This document shows positions 42,175 to 50,128 of a stretch of 64,000 nt of DNA, in pieces; positions within the stretch are counted from its first letter, which is position 1, and every line of letters begins with the position of its first letter. The stretch lies in contig NZ_JAUSUT010000001.1 in the NCBI RefSeq assembly GCF_030814215.1, positions 3,038,001 to 3,102,000 on the forward strand, given 5' to 3'. Made by a program: the position numbers and the translations under genes. The notes beneath the pieces are model-generated. The model saw nothing but the letters and a program-made list of their open reading frames with translations, made no database searches and had not been told where the DNA came from. Origin of the DNA: Amycolatopsis thermophila. GTDB lineage: Bacteria > Actinomycetota > Actinomycetes > Mycobacteriales > Pseudonocardiaceae.

Positions 42175-42632
42175 CGTTCCCGGGCCGGCCGCGCGGGGTG
42201 GTCAGCTCCAGTTCAGCCGGGATGGTCCGGCCGGCCAGAGGTGCCGATCGCCTCGGGTGGCGCTTCGGCGGGGGAGGTCCGGTCACCCGAGTGGTGAGGC
42301 CGGCCTCGGAGAGTTTTCCGGCGACTCGGGGTGGCCGGAGGGGCGAGATCCCGGGCGCGGGGCGGCAGGGAGCGATGCGTTTTCCAGCCGCGTGTGGTGA
42401 TCGGGAGGGAAGACGGTTTCCCGGTCACTCCCGGTGGCCGGTGGGGGTGAGAGATCCGGCCGCTCGGGGTGGCCGGAGGACATGAGAGACGCTCGGCCGC
42501 TCGGGGCGGCCGAGACCACTTGACCGGCTCCACGGGGTTCGAGCCGGTGTCCAAGCCGCGTGCGACCGGATCTGTACCGGTCGCGCGCGGTTTCTCTGTC
42601 CGGTGCTCTCGGGCCGGTGATCGTCGAGGCGC
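42175..42632. other. Gap with GC-rich short repeats
   Basis: The 458 bp between the convergent pepD and reductase-like genes hold CTCGGGGTGGCCGGAGG-type repeats (about 42327 and 42464) and a hairpin CTCGGCCGC...GCGGCCGAG near 42491. Frames through it are low-complexity shadows. The segment ends with the terminator listed separately. Confidence 0.5.
42559..42587. terminator. Hairpin terminator between convergent genes
   Basis: CGTGCGACCGG pairs with CCGGTCGCGCG (one G-T pair) around ATCTGTA and is followed on plus by TTTCTCTG. It lies 45 bp from the stop of the minus-strand gene. Confidence 0.65.
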
Positions 42633-43214
42633 TCAGCGCACGTCCCGGCGGACTCGGTAGCGCAGGTGGGTCACCCCGTTGCCGTCGAGGCGGCGCATGA
42701 GCTCCAGTTCGGTGCGGGTTCCGGTGCCGAACAACCGGCGGCCGTCGCCCAGCAGGACCGGCACCAGGTGGATCTCCAGCTCGTCCAGCTGACCGGCCGC
42801 GAGCAACGCCTGCGCTGCGCCCGCGCCGTGCACCATGACGGCGCGCTCGCCCGCGGCGGCACGGGCCTCGGTGGCGCACGCGGTCACGTCTGTGAAGAAC
42901 CGCGCGCTGCCCGGTGGCTCGTCACCCGGATCGATGTGGTGGGTGAGGACGTGGATCGGTACGCCGTCGTGGTGGTCGCCCTGCCAGCGGCCCGCCAGCT
43001 CGAAGGTGCGCCGCCCCGAGATGACGGCCCCGGTGGCCAGCGCCTCGCGGAACACCTGTCCGTCCGGCCCCGGTCCCATCCGGCCGTCGAGCCAGTCGAA
43101 CAACCGGCCGCCGCCGCGACCGAGCTCCTGACCAGGGCGATCGTCGGGGCCGGCGATGAAGCCGTCCAGCGACATCGACATGTAGAGGCGGATCGGCGGG
43201 ATGACGTGTGTCAT
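42633..43214 (-). CDS. RibD C-terminal-domain (dihydrofolate-reductase-fold) protein
   Basis: A 193-residue protein of the DHFR-like/RibD_C family. IRLYMSMSLDGFIAGPDD is the N-terminal signature, ISGRRTFE and VHGAGAAQALL are the NADP-binding parts and ELEIHLVPVLLGDGRRLF the C-terminal one. Family members are NADPH-dependent reductases mostly of unknown substrate. It is convergent with pepD and divergent from moaB2. Not part of the conserved mycobacterial order. Confidence 0.85.
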   Translation of the reverse strand: MTHVIPPIRLYMSMSLDGFIAGPDDRPGQELGRGGGRLFDWLDGRMGPGPDGQVFREALATGAVISGRRTFELAGRWQGDHHDGVPIHVLTHHIDPGDEPPGSARFFTDVTACATEARAAAGERAVMVHGAGAAQALLAAGQLDELEIHLVPVLLGDGRRLFGTGTRTELELMRRLDGNGVTHLRYRVRRDVR

Positions 43215-43386
43215 GAGTTGTCCCTTCTGGCGGTCGTCTCAGAATCACGTCGAACGCCCACAGCCTCCTTCGACACCTCGGCCGGGTGAATTCGGAACGT
43301 CCCACCCGTCCACATCGGACAGCGGCGCCCGCGGTAGTGGCGACGTGCCCGTCGGACACCGGTCACAACCGGATACCGTGTGCCTC

Positions 43387-43887
43387 ATGGAACGCAGTGC
43401 ACAGCGGCTGGGCCGCGCGCTCGTGGTGATCGTGGACGACCGCGCGGCGCACGGCGAGCATGAGGACACCTCGGGCCCCCTGGTTCAGGAGCTGCTGGAG
43501 GAAGCCGGCTTCATCGTGGACGGCGTGGTGCTGGTGCACGCCGATACCGTGGCTATCCGCAACGCGCTCAACACCGCCGTCATCGGTGGTGTCGACCTCG
43601 TCATCACCGTGGGCGGCACGGGTGTGTCACCGCGCGACGTCACCCCCGACGCCACCATCGGCGTCCTGGACCGCCCCATCCCCGGCATCGGCGAGGCCCT
43701 GCGCTCCTCCGGGCTGGCCGCCGGCGCGGTGGACGCGGGCATCTCGCGCGGCCTGGTCGGCGTCTCGGGCAGCACGCTCGTGGTCAACCTCGCCGGCTCG
43801 CGCGCCGCGGTGCGCGACGGCATGGCGACGCTGTCCTCGCTCGTGCCCTACGTGATCGACCAGCTCTCCGGCCTCGACGAGTCCTGA
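43387..43887 (+). CDS. moaB2: Molybdenum cofactor protein MoaB2/MogA family
   Basis: A 166-residue MogA/MoaB-fold protein. VITVGGTGVSPRDVTPDA (about 76-93) is the molybdopterin-binding motif, preceded by VIVDDRAAHGEHEDTSG. It adenylates molybdopterin or is a family relative. In mycobacteria the homologue lies directly after pepD. Here the reductase-like gene is in between on the other strand. It overlaps the next small gene by one base (TGATG). Confidence 0.88.
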   Translation: MERSAQRLGRALVVIVDDRAAHGEHEDTSGPLVQELLEEAGFIVDGVVLVHADTVAIRNALNTAVIGGVDLVITVGGTGVSPRDVTPDATIGVLDRPIPGIGEALRSSGLAAGAVDAGISRGLVGVSGSTLVVNLAGSRAAVRDGMATLSSLVPYVIDQLSGLDES

Positions 43888-44063
43888 TGCCCGAGGACGA
43901 CCGGGAGCACCGCCCGCCCCGAGACCGCGACCGGCGCAAGCTGGACGCGATCTTCGGGGAAGTGCTCCCGGACACGACGTCCGACGAGCGGGAGCCGGAA
44001 GGCCCCGCCCGCGACGAGGACGCCTGGTACCGGGAGAACCGGCCGCCCCACCACGGCGGTTGA
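43887..44063 (+). CDS. Small conserved protein after moaB2
   Basis: A 58-residue charged, disordered protein (RKLDAIFGEVLPDTTSDERE) coupled to moaB2 by a TGATG overlap. Similar small acidic frames following moaB2 are familiar in actinobacteria, and the pattern D-I-F-G-x-V-L-P looks conserved. Function unknown. It was too short for usual cut-offs. Confidence 0.65.
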   Translation: MPEDDREHRPPRDRDRRKLDAIFGEVLPDTTSDEREPEGPARDEDAWYRENRPPHHGG

Positions 44064-44171
44064 GCGCATCTCACCAAGCGCGAGGGCTGTTCTCGGCGGG
44101 TGCCGAGGGCAGCCCCCGCGCTCTGGCCTGCTGTCGGGCGAGACTTTTCGGCGACGAGCTGCACTGCTGAT

Positions 44172-44960
44172 GGCGGGCAGCGTGGGACACACCTGAGGGG
44201 GACGCGCCCACCCGGGCAGAGCCCTGGGGTGTCGCGCAGGGCGCGGCGGCCGGAGGGGGCAGTGCGGGGTAGCGCTGCTGGGGCGGGCAGCGTGGGCCGT
44301 TCCTGAGGGGGACGCGCCTACCCGGGGCAGAGCCTTGGTGGGTATCGCGCAGGGCGGGGCGGGGCGGCTCGAGCGAGCAGCGCGGAGCAGCGCCGCTGAT
44401 GGCGGGCAGCGTGGGCCGTTCCTGAGGGGGACGCGCCCGCCCGGGCAGAGCCCTGGGGTGTCGCGCAGGGCACGGCGGCCCGAGGGGGCAGCGTGGGGTA
44501 GCGCGGCTGGGGCGGGCAGCGTGGGCCGTTCCTGACGGCGACGCGCCTACCCGGGATGGAGCCTTGGTGGGTGTCGCGCAGGGCGTGGCGGCTCGAGCGG
44601 GCAGTGCGGGGTAGCGCCGCTGGGGCGGGCAGCGTGGGCCGTTCCTGACGGCGACGCGCCCATCCGGGAGAGAGCCTTGGTGGGTGTCGCGCAGGGCGTG
44701 GCGGCTCGAGCGGGCAGTGCGGGGTAGCGCCGCTGGGGCGGGCAGCGTGGGCCACTCCTGAGGGCGACGCGCCTACCCGGGCCCGAGCCTTGGTGGGTGT
44801 TTTGCAGGGTGCGGCGGCTCGAGCGGGCAGCGGGGGGCAGCACGCTGGGCGGGCAGCGTGGGCCACTCCTGACGGCGACGCGCCCGCCCGGGACAGAGCC
44901 TTGGTGGGTGTCGCCCAGGGCGCGGCGGCTCGAGCGGGCAGAGCTGAGCAAACTCTGCCG
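44172..44960. repeat. Tandem array of about seven 110-119-bp units
   Basis: Units start with GGCGGGCAGCGTGGG at 44172, 44282, 44401, 44511, 44624, 44737 and 44848 (spacings 110, 119, 110, 113, 113, 111). Each continues CC(G/A)(T/C)TCCTGA-CGGCGACGCGCC..., then GGGTGTCGCGCAGGG-CGGCGGC. The 990-bp interval between the small moaB2-linked gene and mscL has no gene; the long frames are repeat translations. Confidence 0.9.
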
Positions 44961-45055
44961 GCGAGGCGGGGGCCAGAGCGGCGCGTGCACCTGAGCCACA
45001 GCCTCACGTACCCCCGAGCCCGCAAAAAGCCGTGCGCGGGCCCGGAGCACCACCG

Positions 45056-45490
45056 TCAGTTCTGGCTGTCGACGCGGCTGCCGACCTGCCCGTCGGAGCT
45101 GCCCTGCTGCCGCAGCAGGTCGCGGATCTCCTTCAGCAGCTCGACGTCCGTCGGCTCGGCGGGACCGGCCTCCTGGCCGCGCTTGCGCCGGTCCTGGATC
45201 TTCTTCATCGGCAGCACCAGCAGGAAGTACACCACCGCCGCCACGATGACGAAGTTGATCGCCGCGTTGATGACGCCGCCGAAGTCGAGGAACGTCGAGT
45301 CGTTCTCGCGCAGGACGTTGAACCCCAGCCCCTTGGCGGCCTCGGAACCACCGATGGCGTTGATCAGCGGCTTGATCAGCCCGTTGGTGAACGCCGTGAC
45401 GATGGCCGTGAACGCCGTTCCGATGACCACCGCGACCGCCAACTCGATGACGTTGCCGCGCATCAAAAAGTCTTTGAAGCCCTTCAGCAT
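45056..45490 (-). CDS. mscL: Large-conductance mechanosensitive channel
   Basis: A 144-residue MscL subunit. The N-terminal GFKDFLMRGNVIELAVAVV and first helix (about 15-42), the second helix (AAINFVIVAAVVYFLLVLPM, about 69-92) and the C-terminal bundle (ELLKEIRDLL) are all present. It opens as a pentamer on hypo-osmotic shock. ATG 45490 with AGGAG at five bases; GTG 45496 adds two residues. Position after moaB2 matches M. tuberculosis Rv0985c. Confidence 0.95.
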   Translation of the reverse strand: MLKGFKDFLMRGNVIELAVAVVIGTAFTAIVTAFTNGLIKPLINAIGGSEAAKGLGFNVLRENDSTFLDFGGVINAAINFVIVAAVVYFLLVLPMKKIQDRRKRGQEAGPAEPTDVELLKEIRDLLRQQGSSDGQVGSRVDSQN

Positions 45491-45514
45491 GTGCACTCCT
45501 CTCGTCGGAAACGG

Positions 45515-45991
45515 CTAACGGAGGGTAACCGCAACCGGATTCCGGAGTGACAGCGCCGCCACCTCCCTGGCCGTCTCCTCGGGCAACGACAGGACGACGA
45601 GTGGACCGTTCCCAGCACCGGGAAGACGCCCCGCGGAGGCCGGCGGCGGGCGCACGGTGAGCACGATTGCCATACTGGCCAGCACTTTCCGCAATTGCTC
45701 CGTTTGGTCGAGCGTCACCACGTCGACGCGCATGCCGGGGCTGAGCAGCTCGGCAACGCCGGTGTCGGCCAGACGGACGGGCACCGCGGCCGAGGAAAGA
45801 TCACCCGTGAAGGGGAGCGGCGCGGACGGGGGCGGCGGCTCGGCGCGGGGCTCGGCCGCGTCCGGGCGCGCGGCCATCACCGCCGCCGTGATCAGCAGGC
45901 TCGCGGCCACCAGCTTGCGCAGCCGGTGCCAACGGCGCCCGCCCCAGCGGGTTCGCAGCCGGTTCCAGCGGCCGCGCGGATCGAAGCGCAT
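45515..45991 (-). CDS. CpaB/RcpC-like SAF-domain protein
   Basis: A 158-residue protein with a basic N-terminus, one membrane helix or signal (RKLVAASLLITAAVMAA, about 25-41) and a SAF-like domain (AVPVRLADTGVAELLSPGMR, DVVTL) as in the Flp pilus protein CpaB. No pilus genes are near, and the protein is shorter than true CpaB. It sits 25 bp upstream of mscL on the same strand. Probably an envelope protein of unknown role. Confidence 0.7.
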   Translation of the reverse strand: MRFDPRGRWNRLRTRWGGRRWHRLRKLVAASLLITAAVMAARPDAAEPRAEPPPPSAPLPFTGDLSSAAVPVRLADTGVAELLSPGMRVDVVTLDQTEQLRKVLASMAIVLTVRPPPASAGRLPGAGNGPLVVLSLPEETAREVAALSLRNPVAVTLR

Positions 45992-46092
45992 GGCGGAGCA
46001 CCCCCAGTGGTCGAGTGCGACGGCGGTGTGCCGTCGACGAGATCGACGCTAGGGGTGCTGACACCCGGCGGAACAGATGCGGATCTGGCAGC

Positions 46093-46120
46093 TGTGGATA
46101 ACTGGGTACTTGTGGATAAC
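46093..46120. promoter_or_regulatory. Two perfect DnaA boxes
   Basis: TGTGGATAA occurs at 46093-46101 and 46111-46119 (the reverse complement of TTATCCACA), 18 bp apart in the same orientation, in the 136-bp interval between the CpaB-like and FmdB/Ruc-like genes. Two exact 9-mers this close in high-GC DNA are unlikely to be chance. Confidence 0.7.
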
Positions 46121-46127
46121 CCGGCCG

Positions 46128-46442
46128 TCAGGAAGCCGCGGCGGCCGTTGTCGTCGTACCGCTCGACGAGGATGAGGACGACGAGGCGGAGCTGCCGCTC
46201 TTGCTCTCGCTGGAGGTGCTCGACGAGCTGGACGAAGAGGAGGACGACGTCGATGACGAAGACGACGAGCGCGAGTCGGTCCGGTAGAAGCCGGAGCCCT
46301 TGAAGATCACGCCGACCGCTCCGTAGAGCTTGCGCAGCGGGCCGGTGCACTCCGGGCACTGGGTCAGGCTGGCATCGGAGAACGACTGCACGGCCTCGAA
46401 ACGGTGGCCGCACTCCTTGCAGGCGTACTGGTACGTGGGCAC
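46128..46442 (-). CDS. FmdB-type zinc-ribbon protein with poly-Ser tail (Ruc-like)
   Basis: A 104-residue protein. The zinc ribbon uses Cys 8, 11, 29 and 32 (YACKECGHRF, TQCPECTG), followed by KLYGAVGVIFKGSGFYRTD. From about residue 60 the tail is almost only Ser with Thr, Ala and Lys. This is the layout of M. tuberculosis Rv0991c (Ruc), a zinc-dependent chaperone that oxidation activates. GTG 46442 with AAGGAG. The locus position (upstream of the cyclo-ligase gene, Rv0992c) agrees. Confidence 0.85.
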   Translation of the reverse strand: MPTYQYACKECGHRFEAVQSFSDASLTQCPECTGPLRKLYGAVGVIFKGSGFYRTDSRSSSSSSTSSSSSSSSSSTSSESKSGSSASSSSSSSSGTTTTAAAAS

Positions 46443-46531
46443 AGGTGCTCCTTCGCGCATTGGCACTCGATCCGCAAGAGTGCTAACGCAATTGTGCTGG
46501 AGACCATTCCCTCAGCGCAAACAAGGGTTGG

Positions 46532-47125
46532 TCACAGTGGCAGCCGCACGTGCCCGCGACCAGGGGTGAGAGCGCCGGTCATGAGCACGTCGTGGTCCTC
46601 GGACGGCAGGTGTTCGACCAGCTCATCGTCCCGGACGACGGCCACCAGCTCGGCGTCCGGCGCCGCGTGCACCAGGGACCGGTCGTAGTGCCCCGCGCCC
46701 CGGCCCAGCCGCACGCCGCGGTGGTCGACGGCCAAGGCCGGCAGCAGGACGAGGCCGGCTCGGGAAAGCGCGTCCGGGCCCAGCAGGGGCCCGGTGGGTT
46801 CCAGGATGTAGCGGAACCGGCCCGGTGACAGGCTCGCGGTGCCTGTGTACTCGGCCCAGTCCAGCGGTCCCGGCTCGGTGGGGATCGCGGGGAGCAGCAC
46901 TCGTGCGCCGCGCCGGCGCAGCAGGTCGAGCAGGCTGGTCGAGCCGGGCTCGGTGCCGAACGGGACGTAGCAGCAGACGGTGTCCGGCAGTGACATCACG
47001 GACACCGCCTGGGCCAGCGCGCCCGCCTCGGCGACCCGTTGTTGCACGGAGACGGCGGCGCGGGCGGCGGACAGTTTTGCGCGCCACTCGGCCTTCGTCA
47101 CCTCGTCATTGCGCTGCGCACCCAT
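46532..47125 (-). CDS. 5-Formyltetrahydrofolate cyclo-ligase
   Basis: A 197-residue enzyme that converts 5-formyl-THF to 5,10-methenyl-THF with ATP. N-terminal KAEWRAKLSAARAAVS, CCYVPFGTEPGS and the ATP loop RLGRGAGHYDRSL (about 143-155) are family marks. It is divergent from galU with a 24-bp gap between starts, so both promoters overlap. This matches Rv0992c-galU in M. tuberculosis. Confidence 0.9.
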   Translation of the reverse strand: MGAQRNDEVTKAEWRAKLSAARAAVSVQQRVAEAGALAQAVSVMSLPDTVCCYVPFGTEPGSTSLLDLLRRRGARVLLPAIPTEPGPLDWAEYTGTASLSPGRFRYILEPTGPLLGPDALSRAGLVLLPALAVDHRGVRLGRGAGHYDRSLVHAAPDAELVAVVRDDELVEHLPSEDHDVLMTGALTPGRGHVRLPL

Positions 47126-47149
47126 GTACGCAGGTTAGGCTTGGCGCCT

Positions 47150-48052
47150 ATGACGGGCGCCTTCGACAACCACTCGTTCCGAACCGCCATCGTCCCGGCC
47201 GCCGGCCTGGGCACGCGGTTTCTGCCGACGACGAAAGCCGTTCCCAAGGAACTGCTGCCCGTGGTGGACACCCCGGGCATCGAGATCGTCGCGAGCGAAG
47301 CCGCGCAGGCCGGCGCGAAACGGTTGGTGATCGTCACCTCGCCGGGCAAGGAGTCGGTGGTGAGCTACTTCCGCCCCTCGCCCGAGCTGGAGGCGAACCT
47401 CGAGCGCAAGGGCAAGACCGCCCTGCTGGAGAAGGTCCGGCGCGGCCCGGAGCTGATCGACGTCGAGGTCGCGATCCAGGAGGAGGCGCTGGGCCTCGGG
47501 CACGCGGTGGCGCAGGCCGAGCCGAACCTGACCGACGAGGACGAGGCCGTCGCCGTGCTGCTGCCCGACGACCTGGTGCTGCCCGCCGGGGTGCTCTCGA
47601 AGATGGCCGAGGTGCGGGCCCGGTACGGCGGCAGCGTGCTGTGCGCGTTCGACATCCCTAAGGAGCGGATCTCGCCCTACGGCGTGTTCGACGTGACCGA
47701 CACCACGGACCCGGACGTCAAGCAGGTCCACGGGATGGTCGAGAAGCCCTCCCCGGAGGAGGCGCCCTCGACCTACGCCGCCGCCGGCCGCTACCTCCTC
47801 GACCGGGCGATCTTCGACGCCCTGCGTCGCATCAAGCCCGGCTCGGGTGGTGAACTGCAGCTCACCGATGCCGTCGCACTGCTGATCGAGGAGGGCCACC
47901 CGGTGCACATCGTCGTCCACCGCGGCGGCCGGCACGACCTGGGCAACCCCGGCGGCTTCCTCAAGGCGGCCGTGGACTTCGCCCTCGACGACCCGGACTA
48001 CGGGCCCGAGCTGCGGACGTGGCTGACCGAACGACTCGGGACCGATAGCTGA
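47150..48052 (+). CDS. galU: UTP-glucose-1-phosphate uridylyltransferase
   Basis: A 300-residue nucleotidyltransferase that makes UDP-glucose for cell-wall and trehalose synthesis. IVPAAGLGTRFLPTTKAVPKE is the nucleotide-binding signature (shortened here), with VLLPDDLVL holding the metal Asp and VEKPSPEEAPS the sugar-binding part. ATG 47150 lies within a few bases of a TTAGGCT -10-like hexamer, so the transcript may be nearly leaderless. It overlaps glp by one base (TGATG). Confidence 0.93.
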   Translation: MTGAFDNHSFRTAIVPAAGLGTRFLPTTKAVPKELLPVVDTPGIEIVASEAAQAGAKRLVIVTSPGKESVVSYFRPSPELEANLERKGKTALLEKVRRGPELIDVEVAIQEEALGLGHAVAQAEPNLTDEDEAVAVLLPDDLVLPAGVLSKMAEVRARYGGSVLCAFDIPKERISPYGVFDVTDTTDPDVKQVHGMVEKPSPEEAPSTYAAAGRYLLDRAIFDALRRIKPGSGGELQLTDAVALLIEEGHPVHIVVHRGGRHDLGNPGGFLKAAVDFALDDPDYGPELRTWLTERLGTDS

Positions 48053-49317
48053 TGACCGAACCCACCCCGGAGCTCGACCAGGCCGAGCAGGACCTCCGCT
48101 CGGTCGACGAGCAGATCGCCCGTGTCCTGCAGGCCGCGGTGCGCCCGCGCCCCGTCCGCGTCGCGATCTCGGAAGCGCAGGGTCTGCTCTGCGCCGAGGA
48201 GGTCGTGGCCGAGCACGCGCTGCCCGGTTTCGACCAGGCCGCCGTCGACGGGTATGCGGTGCGCAGCGTCGACGTCCGCGCCGACGGCGACGAGCCCGTG
48301 CAGCTCCCGGTGGTGGGGGAGATACCGGCCGGTTCCCGGCAGCCCCGGCGGTTGCAGCCCGGGCAGGCCGTCCGGGTCGCCACCGGGGCGCCGCTCCCGA
48401 CGCTGGCGGACGCGGTGGTGCCCACCGCCTTCACCGACGGCCACCCGGCCAAGGTGACGATCCACCGCTCGGTGCCTTCGGCCGGTTACGTGCGCCGGAC
48501 CGGCGAGGATGTGCAGATCGGTGACGTGGCGGTCCGGCAGGGCGACACCATCGGCGCGGCCCAGGTGGGCCTGCTCGCGGCGGTCGGCCGGTCGAAGGTG
48601 CTGGTCTACCCGCGTCCGCGGGTGTCGATCGTGTCCGTGGGCGACGAGCTGGTCGACATCGACCGCACCCCGTCGACCGGCCAGGTCTACGACGTGAACT
48701 CCTACGCCCTCGCCGCCGCGGCGCGCGATGCCGGTGCCGAGGTCAGCCGGGTCGGGATCGTGCCGAGCGACCCGAAGCGGCTGCGCGAGGTCGTCGAGGG
48801 GCGCCTGCTGATGTCCGAGGTCGTGGTGGTGGCCGGCGGAGCCGGTGGCACCGCGGGTGACGAGGTCCAGGCGGCCCTCTCCGACCTGGGGCAGATCGAC
48901 ATGACCCGGGTCGCGATGCACCCGGGGTCCGCGCAGGGCTTCGGGCGGCTGGGCCCGGACTCGGTGCCGACCTTCCTGATCCCGGCCAACCCGATGAGCG
49001 CGCTCGTCGTGTTCGAGGTGCTGATCCGGCCGCTGATCCGGGCCGCGCGCGGCACCCGCAACCCGCATCGCCGCACCGTCAGCGCGCGGCTGCTGTCCCC
49101 GGTGTCCTCGACGAAGGGGCGACGCGGCTTCCTGCGCGGGCAGTTGCTGCGGGACGAGAGCACCGGCGAGTACCTGGTGCAGCCGCTCGGCACGTCCGGC
49201 GCGCACCTGCTCGCGTCCCTCGCCGAGGCGAACTGCCTGGTCAACGTCGACGAGGACCTGACCGAGGTGCCGGCCGGTGAGCAGGTCAAGGTGACCTTCC
49301 TGGCCCAGCGGGGTTAA
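48052..49317 (+). CDS. glp: Gephyrin-like molybdotransferase Glp (MoeA family)
   Basis: A 421-residue MoeA/gephyrin-E-domain protein with the sequence of MoeA domains: PLPGFDQAAVDGYAVRS region, TGAPLPTLADAVVPT, the MoaB-like GGAGGTAGDEV binding loop and a C-terminal beta domain. In corynebacteria and Streptomyces the protein encoded here pairs with the membrane receptor GlpR (SepX) and links to FtsZ in cell division. That receptor is encoded two genes further on, so I favour Glp over a pure molybdenum-cofactor enzyme. Operon with galU. Confidence 0.88.
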   Translation: MTEPTPELDQAEQDLRSVDEQIARVLQAAVRPRPVRVAISEAQGLLCAEEVVAEHALPGFDQAAVDGYAVRSVDVRADGDEPVQLPVVGEIPAGSRQPRRLQPGQAVRVATGAPLPTLADAVVPTAFTDGHPAKVTIHRSVPSAGYVRRTGEDVQIGDVAVRQGDTIGAAQVGLLAAVGRSKVLVYPRPRVSIVSVGDELVDIDRTPSTGQVYDVNSYALAAAARDAGAEVSRVGIVPSDPKRLREVVEGRLLMSEVVVVAGGAGGTAGDEVQAALSDLGQIDMTRVAMHPGSAQGFGRLGPDSVPTFLIPANPMSALVVFEVLIRPLIRAARGTRNPHRRTVSARLLSPVSSTKGRRGFLRGQLLRDESTGEYLVQPLGTSGAHLLASLAEANCLVNVDEDLTEVPAGEQVKVTFLAQRG

Positions 49318-49326
49318 AACTGACCG

Positions 49327-49986
49327 GTGCAGCCAGCAGCGTACGACCTGGAGTCCCGCCACCCCGGCTGGCCGGCGCGGCTGGGCCCGCTCCGCGTTCC
49401 GGCCGGTGAGATCGCGGTGCGGCCGATCCGGCTGCGCGACGCGGGCGACTGGAGCCGGATCAGGCTGCGCGACCAGGAGCACCTCGAACGGTGGGAGCCG
49501 ACCGGACCCGGGCCGTGGCACGACCGGAACAGCTTCTGGTCGTGGCCGCCGCAGTGGACGGCGCTGCGATCGCTGGCGCGGCGCGGGCAGTGCCTGCCGT
49601 TCACCATCACGGTGGACGGCGAGTTCGCCGGTCAGATCACGATCGGTAACGTGATCCGCGCCTCACTCCGCTCGGCGTGGGTGGGCTACTGGGTGTCCTC
49701 GTCGGTCGTCAAGGGCGGCGTGGCCACGGCCGCCGTCGCGCTGGTCGTGGACCACGCTTTCGCGGTAGCCGGGTTGCACCGGATCGAGGCGACCGTGCGG
49801 CCGGAGAACGCGCCGAGCATCAAGGTGCTGACCAAGGCCGGGTTCCGCCAGGAAGGCCTGTTCAAGCGGTACCTGGACGTGGCGGGCGACTGGCGCGACC
49901 ACTACTGCTACGCGATGACGGCCGAGGAGGCGGGGCCCGGCCTGGTGGCCCGTCTGGTCGCCGCCGGACGCGCCGACTACCTGTGA
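49327..49986 (+). CDS. rimJ: RimJ/RimL-type GNAT acetyltransferase
   Basis: A 219-residue N-acetyltransferase of the GNAT fold. IAVRPIRLRDAGDW is the N-terminal beta strand, FAGQITIGNVIR and the acetyl-CoA loop SSSVVKGGVATAAVAL are in the middle, and HRIEATVRPENAPSIKVLTKAGF is characteristic of RimJ/RimL (quoted here across two strands and shortened by motif: HRIEATV, PSIKVL). It would acetylate protein N-termini; the target is unknown. It lies between glp and glpR, as in mycobacteria (Rv0995). Confidence 0.88.
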   Translation: MQPAAYDLESRHPGWPARLGPLRVPAGEIAVRPIRLRDAGDWSRIRLRDQEHLERWEPTGPGPWHDRNSFWSWPPQWTALRSLARRGQCLPFTITVDGEFAGQITIGNVIRASLRSAWVGYWVSSSVVKGGVATAAVALVVDHAFAVAGLHRIEATVRPENAPSIKVLTKAGFRQEGLFKRYLDVAGDWRDHYCYAMTAEEAGPGLVARLVAAGRADYL

Positions 49987-50128
49987 CCGCCTTTGTTACC
50001 TAACCGCGAGTTTTTCACTAGATCCGGTGACCGTTTTTCTTCGCTCGGACGGCGTGGCTCCGTCCGATCTGTTACTCCTGTGACTAGCGTGACGACATGT
50101 AGCAGTGAACGGGGGAGGTGAGAGGGGA

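Noticed and set aside
42535-42590. tRNA-like GGTTCGAG with flanking stem
   Set aside because: No cloverleaf can be folded; the segment is a terminator hairpin between convergent genes.
44172-44960. CRISPR array
   Set aside because: Units are full-length tandem repeats of over 100 bp without unique spacers, and no cas gene is near.
44318-45053. Long minus-strand frames within the tandem array (repeat protein)
   Set aside because: The repeat period of 110-119 bp is not a constant multiple of three, so no frame repeats the same peptide, and no start with a ribosome site exists.
46093-46120. Chromosomal replication origin
   Set aside because: Only two boxes and no dnaA, dnaN or AT-rich unwinding region are nearby; oriC of actinobacteria has many boxes.
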